A stretch of DNA of 33,556 nucleotides. Origin: a virus. The notes below the pieces were generated by a model. It did not search any database and had not been told where the DNA came from. It saw nothing but the letters and a program-made list of their open reading frames with translations. The stretch is from the IMG/VR virus record IMGVR_UViG_3300044712_001527, positions 1 to 33,556 of that record; one strand, given 5' to 3'. The translations under genes were made by a program, and so were the position numbers. Shown in pieces: positions 18,909 through 27,969 of this stretch (positions are counted from its first letter, which is position 1; each line of letters starts with the position of its first letter).

Positions 18909-21652
18909 CAGGCCTCCGTGTCCAGTCCGGACATGTCGCCGGCGATGCCGGTCGGGTTCCAGTCCTCGCCCACGATCTCCGGGATGAAGACCGCCGTGAT
19001 TGCCTGGGTGATCGCGCCCCCGTCGGACCGCTGCTCGTTGGCCGTGCACATCCAGGTCAGCTGGGGCCACGTCGTCCCGGCCGGCCAGTAGGGGGGCTTG
19101 AAGCCGTAGCGGTCCGCCAGGTCGTTGTTCAGCTTGAAGTACATGCCCGGGTAGAGGTCGTGCAGGAACGCCGTCGAGGCGAACCGCAGGAACCGCGCGG
19201 CGCGGGAGTCCCGGGCCAGGTGGAACATCCCCACCATCGTGGCCACCACCGGGGTTTCCACGTGCGGCAGGGTGAGCTTGCGGGTCAGCTGCTCCCCGTA
19301 CCGCGCCACCGAGGCCACGCACAACTCGACCGGGGTGAGGGCGCTCTCGCCCGGCATCAGGCCGCCGAACCCCCACTGCACGCCGGTCCCGTCGTCGGAT
19401 CCGGCCGCGCTGCAGGTCGCGACGTGGTTCCCGCCCGCGCCGTAGGTGATCTCGATGTTGTTGCAGACGGTGGAGGAGTCCGCCTCGGACACGTCGATCT
19501 GGGGCATCCCGTCCCGCGAGAGCACGTGCCGGTCCACGTCGATCTTGTACGCGGAGGAGCCCCCGTAGTACTGGTAGGGGTTGCACAGCGAGGCCGGGTA
19601 CCAGTGGCAGAACGTGTACTTCCCGGACGGGAGCCGGCGGACGCGGAGGTCCATGCAGTCGGCGCAGAGAGCCTCGATGGCCTGCTCGGTCGTCTGCTGC
19701 GAGGTGAGGTTGAAGAGCATCGACCACTTCTGGTTCCCGGACGCGCCCTTGTACCAGATGCGGAGCAGGGCCCGCGCCCAGTCGTAGGACCCGAAGGCGT
19801 TGCCCTCGGTGATGTAGGCGGTGGTCTCCCCCGCGTAGTCGTTGAGCAACAGGCGCGCGAACTCCAGCGGCTCGGTGAGGTTGTCGCCGACCACCCCGGT
19901 GTAGGTCCCGGCGTCGTCGTCCACGTAGGACGGGCGGGCCACGGAGCACCCGGACAGCTGCGTGATCCGAGGGGCATACCTGGCGGTCTCCCGGGTCTCC
20001 CCGCCGATCCGGACCGCGTCGGCCCCCGCGTTCGGACCGCGGGCACGCGCGTATCCCGCGGCGTCGAAGACCTTCCGCAGGTACCTCTCGTCCGTGGCCT
20101 TGGTGTTCAGCCGGCACCCCAGCACCACCGCCACGGCCATCACGTAGACCGGGTTAGCGTTGTTGTTGGTGATCCGGATCCGCAGCGGCTCTTCTTTGGT
20201 CAGGACTCCGGAGTACAGCGGGTAGTCCGGGTTCGCCCCCGAGTCGATCGAGTTGGTGAACCTGCCCTCGGCGAGCCGGGTGCCGCGCCAGCCGCGGTTG
20301 CCCACGATGTACCCGGACACTGAGCACGGCTGGTTGTTCTGGCAGAGCACGTACCCGGAACTCGGGGGGGTGTGCGTGCTCGCCAGCGCGCCGGCCAGGG
20401 CCGTCGCCCCCGCGGCGTTGACCATGTTCAGCGCGACCGTGCCCGCCCCGGGGGCCGTCCCTCCCGGCGGCATGACCAGGAGGGCGCAGATCTTGATTCC
20501 GACCGGCCGGCCCGCGCCCTCGTAGTCAACGAATCCAAGATTGCTGGTCCCGACATCGGTGCTGTTCCAGGACAGCGTGCCGTCCAGGTTGATCGACTTG
20601 AGCTCCCAGTCGACCGTCTGCCCGGGCAGGATCGTGCAGTAGGTGAGCGTGTTCCCGTCGCAGGCCTTGGCCGCGTTGCCGTACGGGTCGTCCACCGGCA
20701 CCGGCACGCTCGGCATCATCACCCACGGGCGGGAGGACGAGGTCAGGACGTTGGCGACTCCGGAGTACACGGAAGTGGTCTTGAATATCCCGTCATAGGT
20801 CAGCGCCGCGGTCCGGTCCACCCCGTCGGTCCCGGTCCAGTTGCGGAAGACCAGTGCCTTGCCACCGGCCGACTCGAGGTAGGCGCTGTAGTAGTCGCCC
20901 GACAGCACGGCCAGCGACGACTTCTCGGTCCACGGGAACACCTCGACCCAGCGGTTGTTGGCGGACTCGTAGTGCCGGTTCGACCGGATCGTCGGCTGGG
21001 TCGGGACCTCGAGGCCGAGCACGCCGAGCTTGTACCGGAACCACTCGGTGCTCAGCGGAGTCACCATCCCCGGGATGCAGTCGCCCAGCTGCACCGGGAA
21101 CACGGCGCCCCCGTTGTCCCGGTCGATGTTGTCCTTGTCGTTGGCGGGCACCGTCAGGCGCGACAGCGTGCTGGCCGGGATCAGGGTCAGCGAGGTCGAG
21201 CTGGTCTGCTCCACCTCGAGCGTGACCGTCAACCCGTCGCAGTGGGACGGGCACCGGACCTTGCCGAGGATCTGCGCCTTGACCTCGGAGGTCCCGTTCA
21301 CGTCCGTGACCTCGAGGCGGACCCACGCGAACGCCCCGGCCCGCAGCTTGGGATAGTCCGCGGACAGGTCGGCCCAGGTCTCGTACACCTGGTCTATCCA
21401 CGTCGCCAGCTGGTTGCTCCACACCTGGTAGGGACCGGCGAACATCAGCGTGATCGCGCAGCGCGATGGGCCGTTGTTGTCGTGGACCAGGTCCGAGACC
21501 GCGACGACCTTCGCCTGGTGCAGCGTGTCCAGCCGGACCTTGCTCCCGCAACTGGATAGGTAGAGCAGTTGGTACCACTCACCGGACGAGTCCAGCCAGT
21601 ACAGGTCGACCAGGTAGGTCGCGGTGACGTCCAGCCGGTCGAGGACGCCCAT
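18908..21652 (-). CDS. Tail hub / tip protein, 914 aa
   Basis: The largest gene; ATG at 21652 immediately follows the stop of the distal tail gene. Order and size match the tail-tip hub (Tal/gp27-like) of siphoviruses. The N-terminal region is beta-rich (VLDRLDVTATYLVDLYWLD...), a central section has Gly/Thr-rich linkers and many turns, and the C-terminal third (DYDWARALLR..., VEALCADCMDLRVRRLPSGKY...) looks like a hub platform. It is rich in Cys for a phage tail protein (SSCG, CPSHC, CADC, CHWYPASLC), which may stabilise it. No clear hydrolase motif. The assignment rests on position, length and overall pattern. Confidence 0.7.
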   Translation of the reverse strand: MGVLDRLDVTATYLVDLYWLDSSGEWYQLLYLSSCGSKVRLDTLHQAKVVAVSDLVHDNNGPSRCAITLMFAGPYQVWSNQLATWIDQVYETWADLSADYPKLRAGAFAWVRLEVTDVNGTSEVKAQILGKVRCPSHCDGLTVTLEVEQTSSTSLTLIPASTLSRLTVPANDKDNIDRDNGGAVFPVQLGDCIPGMVTPLSTEWFRYKLGVLGLEVPTQPTIRSNRHYESANNRWVEVFPWTEKSSLAVLSGDYYSAYLESAGGKALVFRNWTGTDGVDRTAALTYDGIFKTTSVYSGVANVLTSSSRPWVMMPSVPVPVDDPYGNAAKACDGNTLTYCTILPGQTVDWELKSINLDGTLSWNSTDVGTSNLGFVDYEGAGRPVGIKICALLVMPPGGTAPGAGTVALNMVNAAGATALAGALASTHTPPSSGYVLCQNNQPCSVSGYIVGNRGWRGTRLAEGRFTNSIDSGANPDYPLYSGVLTKEEPLRIRITNNNANPVYVMAVAVVLGCRLNTKATDERYLRKVFDAAGYARARGPNAGADAVRIGGETRETARYAPRITQLSGCSVARPSYVDDDAGTYTGVVGDNLTEPLEFARLLLNDYAGETTAYITEGNAFGSYDWARALLRIWYKGASGNQKWSMLFNLTSQQTTEQAIEALCADCMDLRVRRLPSGKYTFCHWYPASLCNPYQYYGGSSAYKIDVDRHVLSRDGMPQIDVSEADSSTVCNNIEITYGAGGNHVATCSAAGSDDGTGVQWGFGGLMPGESALTPVELCVASVARYGEQLTRKLTLPHVETPVVATMVGMFHLARDSRAARFLRFASTAFLHDLYPGMYFKLNNDLADRYGFKPPYWPAGTTWPQLTWMCTANEQRSDGGAITQAITAVFIPEIVGEDWNPTGIAGDMSGLDTEA

Positions 21653-22516
21653 CTAGATCCCCGTCGAGAGCGTCTGCAGATTGATCGACGCCGAGACGCG
21701 CCCGCCGGCCTTGACGATCTGGTAGTCGAGGCCCCCCATCGGCTGGCAGTACCAGGCGTCCATGAACGTCGCGGCCCCGGGGGTGTGCTCGTCGCTGGTC
21801 AGCCACACGCCCTTGGCCCAGCCGGGGTTGATGTAGACCCCTCCGCCCTGCGGGTCACTCGCGTTCTCGAAGCTGTTCCGGATGACCCACCACTCCTGGT
21901 TGGAGCCGTCGCGGAGGTCGCCCAGGTTGAGGCTGAACGTGTTCAGCGGGGCCGCCATGCGGGTGAGTTGCCGGAACCCGCCGACCGTCTTCACCGCGGC
22001 CGCGTCGGGCACGAGGGAGCGGCCGATCGGGTGGCGCACGCCACCCTCGTTTCCCAGGGTGAGGACGCCCCCGGTCCCGAAGGTGCCCTCGTGGTTGTAC
22101 CCGTAGTCGCAGAGCAGGGAGAAGATCCCCGCGTAGGCCGTGCTGTCGCCGGTCAGGGTGAGCTTCCAGTACTTCCCCGAGTCGGCCACGTAGCTGGTGC
22201 TGAACGCGTACAGGAAGTCCTGGTTGAACGGGACCGTGAACGTCGCCAGCTGCGTCCAGTCCGTGGCGTTCTCGGAGTCGTAGAACGTGAGCGTGCGGCC
22301 CTTCCAGTTGTGGTTGGCCACCGCGAATGCCGTCACCGAGTGCGCGGCCCCGAGGCGGAAGTACAGCACCGGTGTCGAGGCTCCGGCGACCCAGAGCGTG
22401 GCCGGGTTCCCGTCCGCGAGGTTGGGCGCCGTGGCGGCTCCGCTCGAGGTGGTCCATCGCGCGGCGGCGTACTGCCCCCGCACCCGATCGACCGGCCAGA
22501 GTTTCCAGTAGCTCAT
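21653..22516 (-). CDS. Distal tail protein with discoidin-like domain, 287 aa
   Basis: ATG at 22516 overlaps the tape-measure stop by one base (TGATG). Residues 25-140 look like an F5/8 type C (discoidin-like) jelly roll: NLADGNPATLWVAG, VLYFRLGAAHSVTAFAVANHN, FYDSENATDWTQLATF, KYWKLTLTGDS. The C-terminal half (GNEGGVRHPIGRSLV..., TRMAAPLNTFSLNLGDL...) resembles Dit-type tail proteins that connect tube and hub. The discoidin-like part may bind host surface sugars. Position between tape measure and hub supports the call. Confidence 0.75.
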   Translation of the reverse strand: MSYWKLWPVDRVRGQYAAARWTTSSGAATAPNLADGNPATLWVAGASTPVLYFRLGAAHSVTAFAVANHNWKGRTLTFYDSENATDWTQLATFTVPFNQDFLYAFSTSYVADSGKYWKLTLTGDSTAYAGIFSLLCDYGYNHEGTFGTGGVLTLGNEGGVRHPIGRSLVPDAAAVKTVGGFRQLTRMAAPLNTFSLNLGDLRDGSNQEWWVIRNSFENASDPQGGGVYINPGWAKGVWLTSDEHTPGAATFMDAWYCQPMGGLDYQIVKAGGRVSASINLQTLSTGI

Positions 22517-23718
22517 CAGGCCCTGCCCGCGCGCCAGGCCATGGACTTCTGCGTGGCGGCCGACTTCCCGAACGCGCCGGCGAGGAACCCAACGCCGGAG
22601 AAGGCCCCGCCGGTCATGAGCGCGACCATCGCCCCCAGCGCGTTCTGGACGACCGTCTCCTCGAGGACGCTGCGGAAGTAGTCAGCGAAGCCCTTGGCCC
22701 CCTGCCGCATCGACTCGTAGGCACCGTCGAAGGCCTGGACCATGGAGTTCGCGAGCTCCTGGTTGTACTTCTTCGCCTCCCCGAGGGCGGAGGAACCCTC
22801 CCCGCCCGCGCCCCGGTCGAGGCCGAAGAATCGGCCGCCGCGGCCTGGCAGGTTCTGCCGCCGGGTGAAGTTGTCCATGTCCCGCTGCGCGAACTCGTAG
22901 TCGAAGGTGCCCAGCGGGCGGGGCACGGATCCGGGCACCCCGACCCCGGTGCCGGTAGCGGGATCGACCTCCCCGGGAGCCTTGGGGTAGGCCGTGACCG
23001 TGGTCGTGGGCATGAACGACACGGGCGTCGTGAGGGCGATCTTCAGGTCCCGGATGTGCTGCTCCAGCGCCTGCGCCTTCGCCTGCATCAGGATCACCTT
23101 GTCCAGGGCTTTCCGGTAGACCCCCTCGTCCAGGCTCCGCGCCTTGCGCGCCCAGTCCAGGTCCTGCTCCGCCGCGTACTTCTGCCGGTCCAGCTTGGCC
23201 AGTTCGGCCGAGGAGTCCTTCAGGTCGTTCCTCCAGGACTCCCGCTCCTGCGGGGACGCCTGGTAGAACGGGCTCTGCGCCTGCTTCAGGAGCTGCGCGG
23301 TCGCGGCTTCCGTCTCCTCCTTCAGCCTCTTCTGGTGCATGGCGAGCGCGCCGATGCCGGCGATGAGGAGCCCCACGCCCCCGAGGACCATGCCGGTCGT
23401 GGTGAGCATTCCCTGCATCGCCTCGGTGGCGATCATGAACCCCTGGGCCACGACCTCCGAGCTCACCCCCAGCCCGTTCATGGTCCCGGTCAGCCGGCTG
23501 CCGAACATCGCGTACCGGGCCAGCTTCTCCCCGCTGGTGGCGGCCGTGTTTCCGACCCGCTGGATCGACTGGTTGACCTGCTCCGCCGAGGTGGATCCGG
23601 TGGCCCCCATCGTCACGAGCTTCCCGGTGACCACGTCCAGCATCGTGACGATCTTCTGGGCGCCGCGCTCCACCCCGGCGGTCCCGAGCGTGGCCTCGAT
23701 GAAGAGGTTCTGCGCCAT
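22516..23718 (-). CDS. Tape measure protein, short (400 aa)
   Basis: ATG at 23718 overlaps the previous stop by one base. N-terminal helical region (GVERGAQKIVTMLDVVTGKL), hydrophobic segment TTTGMVLGGVGLLIAGIGAL near 105-125, long charged helices, and a C-terminal hydrophobic stretch (GAMVALMTGGAFSGVGFLAGAFG) are typical of tape measure proteins, which set tail length and enter the host membrane during injection. The usual 0.15 nm per residue rule gives a tail of roughly 60 nm. The Gly/Pro-rich middle (250-300) may not span. Confidence 0.85.
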   Translation of the reverse strand: MAQNLFIEATLGTAGVERGAQKIVTMLDVVTGKLVTMGATGSTSAEQVNQSIQRVGNTAATSGEKLARYAMFGSRLTGTMNGLGVSSEVVAQGFMIATEAMQGMLTTTGMVLGGVGLLIAGIGALAMHQKRLKEETEAATAQLLKQAQSPFYQASPQERESWRNDLKDSSAELAKLDRQKYAAEQDLDWARKARSLDEGVYRKALDKVILMQAKAQALEQHIRDLKIALTTPVSFMPTTTVTAYPKAPGEVDPATGTGVGVPGSVPRPLGTFDYEFAQRDMDNFTRRQNLPGRGGRFFGLDRGAGGEGSSALGEAKKYNQELANSMVQAFDGAYESMRQGAKGFADYFRSVLEETVVQNALGAMVALMTGGAFSGVGFLAGAFGKSAATQKSMAWRAGRA

Positions 23719-24023
23719 CAGAACCCCGGCCGCATGTCAGCGCGGACCAGCCCGAGGGCCTGCCACTGCGCCAGGCTGAGGTCGTCACGCTCCATCGGCA
23801 TCCCCCCCTCCAGGGCCAGCCCGATGCCCTTCAGGCGAAGGGTCTCGGCGTGCAGGCCCGCCTTGCGCCCGCAGGTCAGGCACACGCGCCCGTCCCACTG
23901 GCACTGGTCCGGCGTCGGGCACGGCCACTCGGGGCACAGGAAACGCGTGCTGTCCGCGATCTCCCCGTCCAGGACCTTCCGGTCATGCCGTGCATCCTCC
24001 AGGTCACGCGTAACCAACGACAC
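23718..24023 (-). CDS. Small Cys-rich protein, possible tail assembly chaperone (T position)
   Basis: GTG at 24023 overlaps the upstream gene by 20 bases in the +1 (equivalently -2) frame. A Cys group CPEWPCPTPDQC...CLTCG suggests a zinc site. The C-terminal ERDDLSLAQWQALGLV resembles the end of gpGT-type chaperone extensions. Position just before the tape measure is that of the second chaperone reading frame. Weak slippery signals mean that separate initiation is as likely as frameshifting. Confidence 0.65.
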   Translation of the reverse strand: MSLVTRDLEDARHDRKVLDGEIADSTRFLCPEWPCPTPDQCQWDGRVCLTCGRKAGLHAETLRLKGIGLALEGGMPMERDDLSLAQWQALGLVRADMRPGF

Positions 24024-24339
24024 GAGCTGTCTCGTCGCCGCGAAAGAACAACTGGTGCCCGACCACCTCCCAGTTCCGGCGCAGCAGCGCGGATTCCCGC
24101 AGCTGGTCCTTCCAGTCGTCGGGCAGGTCTCCGCTGCCGATCCGGGCCCCGCAGCAGAGCTCCAGCAGCTTCTCGTGGACCTTCCCGGGGACGTCCGACT
24201 TCTCCCCGGTCTCCACGGCCCGCAGGTAGTCGGGCTGGAGGGAGTCCCACCACGCGTAGTCGGTCGCGGTGGGCCCGTAGAACTCCAGGGTGATCCCCTG
24301 CACCTCGATCGGGACGCGGGGTACGAACATGTTGGGCAC
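24004..24339 (-). CDS. Putative tail assembly chaperone (G position), 111 aa
   Basis: Start is GTG at 24339 with AGGAGG four bases upstream, or ATG at 24330 with a 13-base spacer. Strand-like N-terminus VPIEVQGITLEFYGPTATDYAWW, then helical (DSLQPDYLRAVETGE, VHEKLLELCCG, DWKDQLRESALLRRN). Lies between tail tube and tape measure, the classic chaperone slot; no sequence hallmark confirms it. Confidence 0.65.
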   Translation of the reverse strand: MPNMFVPRVPIEVQGITLEFYGPTATDYAWWDSLQPDYLRAVETGEKSDVPGKVHEKLLELCCGARIGSGDLPDDWKDQLRESALLRRNWEVVGHQLFFRGDETARVVGYA

Positions 24340-24347
24340 GGGGCCTC

Positions 24348-25487
24348 CTAGCAGTAGTCGACGTTCTCGGGGTTGACGAAGTAGGCCGCGATAGGCGCCG
24401 CGTAGGTCGGATACCCGGCCCGCGCCTCGAAGCTGTAGTCGTACCGCATGACGTCCGGGCCGGTGCCCCCGGACGGGCTCTCGAGCAGGGCGCAGAGCGG
24501 GAAGGTGATCATCCCGCCGCAGTTCGCAGTCTTCGACGCGATGGACATGGAGATCATGTACTCGCCCTGGGCCTCGTGGTCCGCGTCGGACGACAGGGAC
24601 CGGAAGACCGCGTCGAACGCCGTCCCCTGCTTGACCTTCATCCGCACGGTCACGGTCCGGATTCCCGGCATGACCTGCCCCGCGTAGAGCCCGGTGCTCG
24701 AGCCGACGCCGGCCTGCCGCGACAGGGTGCCGTTGTTCGCCACCTCGAAGTCGAACGACTCGATGTAGGACGAGATGTCCGTGGCCCCGGTGTCCGCGGT
24801 GCCCCACGTTCCGACCGCGGTCCCCACCTCGCTCGTGCCGTCCCACGTGGTGGTCCCGGCCGTCGGGCACGACTGCATGAGGAACCGGCACATCGGTAGG
24901 GTGATGAAGTACGCCGGCTTGGTGAGGCCGCCCTCCGTGGGGTCCGCGGCCGCGGCCGACTTCCCGCTGCCCAGGAGCCCGACCTCGACGGTCGCGAACT
25001 CCTCCTCGATCCCCACGTGGAACTTGAAGTTGTCGACGCAGCAGCCGAGCAGCTGTCGGTCGTAGCTGGCGTCCGGGGTGGCCGTGGCGATGTGGTTCTC
25101 GACGGTCATGCCGCAGAGGAAGTCCGGCGTCTGCGGCCACGCCAGGGTGTGCCCGTACTTCCCGGTGAGGTCCACCGGGGTGTAGTTCCCGTTCATGGCC
25201 TTCGCCAGGAACATCGGGATGGTGATCTCCGCGGCCGGCAGGATGAGCCGCCCGGACATCGAGTATGACTCCGTGATGTGCTTGGTCCCGACGTCGGTGT
25301 TGATCCCGCTCGTCCAGCCCCCGCCCCGGATGACCTTCTTGGTCACGTCGAGGTGGCTGCCCTTCATCGCGTGCTCGAGGATGTGCGTCACCGCCGGGGA
25401 CAGCGCCGTCCCGAAGGTGGTCTCCTTCAGGGCGTTGACGTAGAGCCGCCGGCCCTGCCCGGTCTTCAGTCCTGCAACGGTAGCCAT
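24348..25487 (-). CDS. Major tail tube protein
   Basis: 379 residues from ATG at 25487 with AGGAGG upstream. Beta-rich, with typical tube-protein style openings (LYVNALKETTFGTALSPAV), repeated Gly/Thr-rich loops, and duplicated-looking segments (ITESYSMSGRLILPAAEITIPMFL, in two parts, and the later SFDFEVANNGTLSRQAGV). It lies between completion proteins and chaperones. Longer than a minimal tube protein (about 200), so it probably carries extra surface domains. No sheath gene is present, which supports a siphovirus. Confidence 0.78.
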   Translation of the reverse strand: MATVAGLKTGQGRRLYVNALKETTFGTALSPAVTHILEHAMKGSHLDVTKKVIRGGGWTSGINTDVGTKHITESYSMSGRLILPAAEITIPMFLAKAMNGNYTPVDLTGKYGHTLAWPQTPDFLCGMTVENHIATATPDASYDRQLLGCCVDNFKFHVGIEEEFATVEVGLLGSGKSAAAADPTEGGLTKPAYFITLPMCRFLMQSCPTAGTTTWDGTSEVGTAVGTWGTADTGATDISSYIESFDFEVANNGTLSRQAGVGSSTGLYAGQVMPGIRTVTVRMKVKQGTAFDAVFRSLSSDADHEAQGEYMISMSIASKTANCGGMITFPLCALLESPSGGTGPDVMRYDYSFEARAGYPTYAAPIAAYFVNPENVDYC

Positions 25488-25496
25488 TCGATCCTC

Positions 25497-26003
25497 CTAA
25501 TCGGTGTGAACCACCGTCACGCGGACGGTCCCGATGCACTCGGCCAGGTACGGGTTGTCCTCCCCGCCCACCGTCGCCGGGTCCACCTCGAACGAGCCGA
25601 TGAGCACCTGGCAGTTGCTGGATCCCCAGACTTCGCCGTGCTTGCCGATGATCGCCTTGCACGAGAGGTTCGCCATGTCCTGCGCCAGCTTGCGACTCTC
25701 CACCGCCGTGTTCTTGTCGCAGAGACACCTGAGCCGGATCTCGTGCTCCACGCCCAGCGTGCGGGTCATGATCCAGGAGGCCTTGCCGGTCATGGCCGAC
25801 ACGCCGATGTACGGCATCTGGAACGCATTCCCGGCCCCGTCCACCTCGTAGAGCTCCGGGGGACCCCCGTCCGGCTGCGGCTTCTCGGTCTCGATGACCT
25901 TGATGTTGAGGGAGTACATGGTGCCCGACTCCCCCTTCTCCGCCAGGAGCAGGGTCACCACGGCGTCCTCGAGCTCGTGGGCGTAGTTAACGAAGGTGGT
26001 CAA
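25497..26003 (-). CDS. Putative tail terminator/completion protein, 168 aa
   Basis: Most likely starts at TTG 26003, which overlaps the upstream stop (TTGA); no ATG or GTG is available nearby. Early helix ELEDAVVTLLLAEKGESG, then strands (MYSLNIKVIETEK, GVEHEIRLRCLCD), a helix (VESRKLAQDMANLS), and a final beta hairpin (CIGTVRVTVVH). The alpha-beta order and place before the tail tube match tail terminators. Not confirmed by a motif. Confidence 0.6.
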   Translation of the reverse strand: MTTFVNYAHELEDAVVTLLLAEKGESGTMYSLNIKVIETEKPQPDGGPPELYEVDGAGNAFQMPYIGVSAMTGKASWIMTRTLGVEHEIRLRCLCDKNTAVESRKLAQDMANLSCKAIIGKHGEVWGSSNCQVLIGSFEVDPATVGGEDNPYLAECIGTVRVTVVHTD

Positions 26004-26692
26004 TACATGCCCCGACGCTGGTTGAAGTTGTAGCCCAGCGTGTTCAGCCACTTGATGCAGAACCGTTCCATCGCCTGCTGGTCCTCGGGCAGCTTCCAGA
26101 ACAGCGGGTTGCGGTTGTGCCCGCGGAGGATGTGCTCGGCGTAGACCGGGAGATCGCCGCCGATCGTGAGGGCCAGCTGTCGGTTGCGGATGCGGTTGGT
26201 GAAGACCGGTCGGGCCGTGAGGATCGCGCCCTTGAGGTTGCCCGTGTCCATGTTCTCGATGCTGGTCTGCTTCACCCGCTTGCCGCTGGGGCGCTTCTTC
26301 CCCAGCACCATCCCGCCCTTGCGGTTCCGGGTGACGGGCTTGAAGAGCCGGTTGTTGCGCAGGCGCCGGCCGCGGAAGTACTGGAACCGCCCCCTGATCG
26401 CCCGGTTCTCGTCGCCGTAGAAAACCCCGGAGAGCTTCGGCACGTCGCCCCACGCGGGCACGCGCATCCCGTCGATCTTCCGGCGGTACTGGTCCTTCAT
26501 CGGGGCCCAGCGCTCGCCCCGGAACGTCCCGCCCGACGCCGTGATCTTCGACCACTCCGCCAGCACGCGGGCCTTCCAGTCCTGGTAGAACCAGGTGAGC
26601 GGGATCTCCTGGCGGTTCCCCTCGGCGACCAGCCGGGCGACGGCCACCCGCACGGACTCGTCGTCGATCCTGATCTCGAAGGTGCCAGGCAT
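26000..26692 (-). CDS. Virion morphogenesis / tail completion protein (Mu gpG-like)
   Basis: 230 residues from ATG at 26692, which overlaps the upstream stop by one base (TGATG). Pattern FRGERWAPMKDQYRRKIDG followed later by MDTGNLKGAIL and a beta-hairpin LALTIGGDLPVYAEHI is typical of the Mu gpG / HK97 gp10-like completion family. Very basic overall. Expected at the head-tail junction. Confidence 0.75.
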   Translation of the reverse strand: MPGTFEIRIDDESVRVAVARLVAEGNRQEIPLTWFYQDWKARVLAEWSKITASGGTFRGERWAPMKDQYRRKIDGMRVPAWGDVPKLSGVFYGDENRAIRGRFQYFRGRRLRNNRLFKPVTRNRKGGMVLGKKRPSGKRVKQTSIENMDTGNLKGAILTARPVFTNRIRNRQLALTIGGDLPVYAEHILRGHNRNPLFWKLPEDQQAMERFCIKWLNTLGYNFNQRRGMY

Positions 26693-27333
26693 CACGCCCG
26701 CACCAGCACGACCGTGTCGTGCCCCGGGGGAGCGTCGATCTCCCGGCGCTTCAGGTGGGAGTAGTCGTAGCTGACGTGGTCGTCCTCGACGATGGCCGGG
26801 TTGACGATCCGGAGCATCCAGCCGCGGTGCTCTCCGCTGTAGTAGGCCATGTAGTCGGCGCCGTTACGGTAGTAGGTCGAGCCGGCCTGGTTGGTGACCA
26901 CCACGCTCTCCGGCACGATGTCCCGAGGGGCGCACGCGAAGTAGTGCTCATCGGCCAGCCCGACCGCTCCCAGCGAGATGTCCTCGTTGGCCACGCTGGA
27001 CAACGGGACCTGCACCGGGAAGTTGTCGTCCACGAGCTCGTCGAGCATCAGCCTGGCGTTCTCGCGCAGGGTGTTCGCCCAGTTCACAGCGTGCCGGTTG
27101 CTCGGTCCCAGCTGCATCAGCGACAGGTAGACCGCGTACATCTCGCAGGCCTTGCGGACGATCTCGGGCGTGACCGGGTTCGTGCTCGTGATGTCCGGAA
27201 ACGGCCAGTACTTCGGCGACAGACGGGAATCCACCCACGAGGTCGCCGCGGCGATGATGGACGTGAACGACGAGATCGCATGGCCCGTGGGCAGCTGCGG
27301 GGTGATCGTCGAGCTGGAGCAGTAGACGGCCAC
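26692..27333 (-). CDS. Putative head-tail connector, 213 aa
   Basis: GTG at 27333, three bases after the previous stop. N-terminal helical part IIAAATSWVDSRLSPKYW ... VTPEIVRKACEMYAVYLSLM resembles gp6/adaptor-type connectors that dock under the portal. The C-terminal half is beta-rich (ESVVVTNQAGSTYYRNGADYMAYY) and resembles an Ig-like or lectin extension. Place and first domain suggest the adaptor; the second domain is unassigned. Confidence 0.65.
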   Translation of the reverse strand: MAVYCSSSTITPQLPTGHAISSFTSIIAAATSWVDSRLSPKYWPFPDITSTNPVTPEIVRKACEMYAVYLSLMQLGPSNRHAVNWANTLRENARLMLDELVDDNFPVQVPLSSVANEDISLGAVGLADEHYFACAPRDIVPESVVVTNQAGSTYYRNGADYMAYYSGEHRGWMLRIVNPAIVEDDHVSYDYSHLKRREIDAPPGHDTVVLVRA

Positions 27334-27336
27334 GGC

Positions 27337-27588
27337 CTACGGCTTCCGCCCGCCGAGGCTGGAGGTGTCCTTGGGGTCGCGCTTCGGCAGGGGGGCCGGC
27401 AGCCCGGCCTCCTTCCACTCCGCGATCGGCTCCGGGGAACCCGTCTCCTCCTCGCGGATCTTGCGCCACCCCCCCTGGCTCAGGCGCCGCAGCGCCAGGG
27501 CCATCGGCATGTCCTTCGGTCTTCCGACCAGGGTCTCCTCGCCCGTCTGCGGGTTACGGGCGACGCCCTGCAGCCACCAGATCCTCAT
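27337..27588 (-). CDS. Hypothetical protein in head-tail region, 83 aa
   Basis: ATG at 27588 with GGAAG upstream. Starts with strand IWWLQGVARNPQTGEE, then helix PMALALRRLSQGGWRKI and a Pro/Lys-rich tail. The tail is probably disordered. Virion location unknown; many siphophages have a small protein of this type here. Confidence 0.6.
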   Translation of the reverse strand: MRIWWLQGVARNPQTGEETLVGRPKDMPMALALRRLSQGGWRKIREEETGSPEPIAEWKEAGLPAPLPKRDPKDTSSLGGRKP

Positions 27589-27602
27589 GCGTCACTTCCT
27601 TC

Positions 27603-27914
27603 CTAGGAGACCTCGTCCGCCTCGTTGCAGATCCGGAACGTCAGCGGGATGCCGCCGATGTCGATGCCGGGGATGAACCAGCGCTGGTTGGCGTCGCCCT
27701 CGGCGCCGTGCGCCACGACGTGGTTGATGAGGACGCGGGGGTAGGACTGGAACACCACCGTGGCCGAGGCGAGCCCCCGCTGCGGCTCCGGGAACTTCAG
27801 GAACAGCCGGTCCGCCGTCGTCGCCTTGTCCAGTTCGTTCATGAGGTCGTAGAACGCGGCCTCGAAGTTGGCGAGGTGCCCGTTGCACGTCGCCGCCTTT
27901 GCGATCAGGGCCAT
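27603..27914 (-). CDS. Hypothetical head-region protein, 103 aa
   Basis: ATG at 27914 with GGGAGAG upstream. An N-terminal helical segment (LANFEAAFYDLMNELDKATTA) is followed by a beta-rich half (ATVVFQSYPRVLINHVVAHG, GIPLTFRICNEAD). Lies just after the major capsid gene. It could be a head completion or decoration protein; no family recognised. Confidence 0.65.
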   Translation of the reverse strand: MALIAKAATCNGHLANFEAAFYDLMNELDKATTADRLFLKFPEPQRGLASATVVFQSYPRVLINHVVAHGAEGDANQRWFIPGIDIGGIPLTFRICNEADEVS

Positions 27915-27969
27915 GTTGATCTCTCCCTGGTGCGGGACGGGCTCGCACCCGCCCCGCCCCGGTCGTGGA

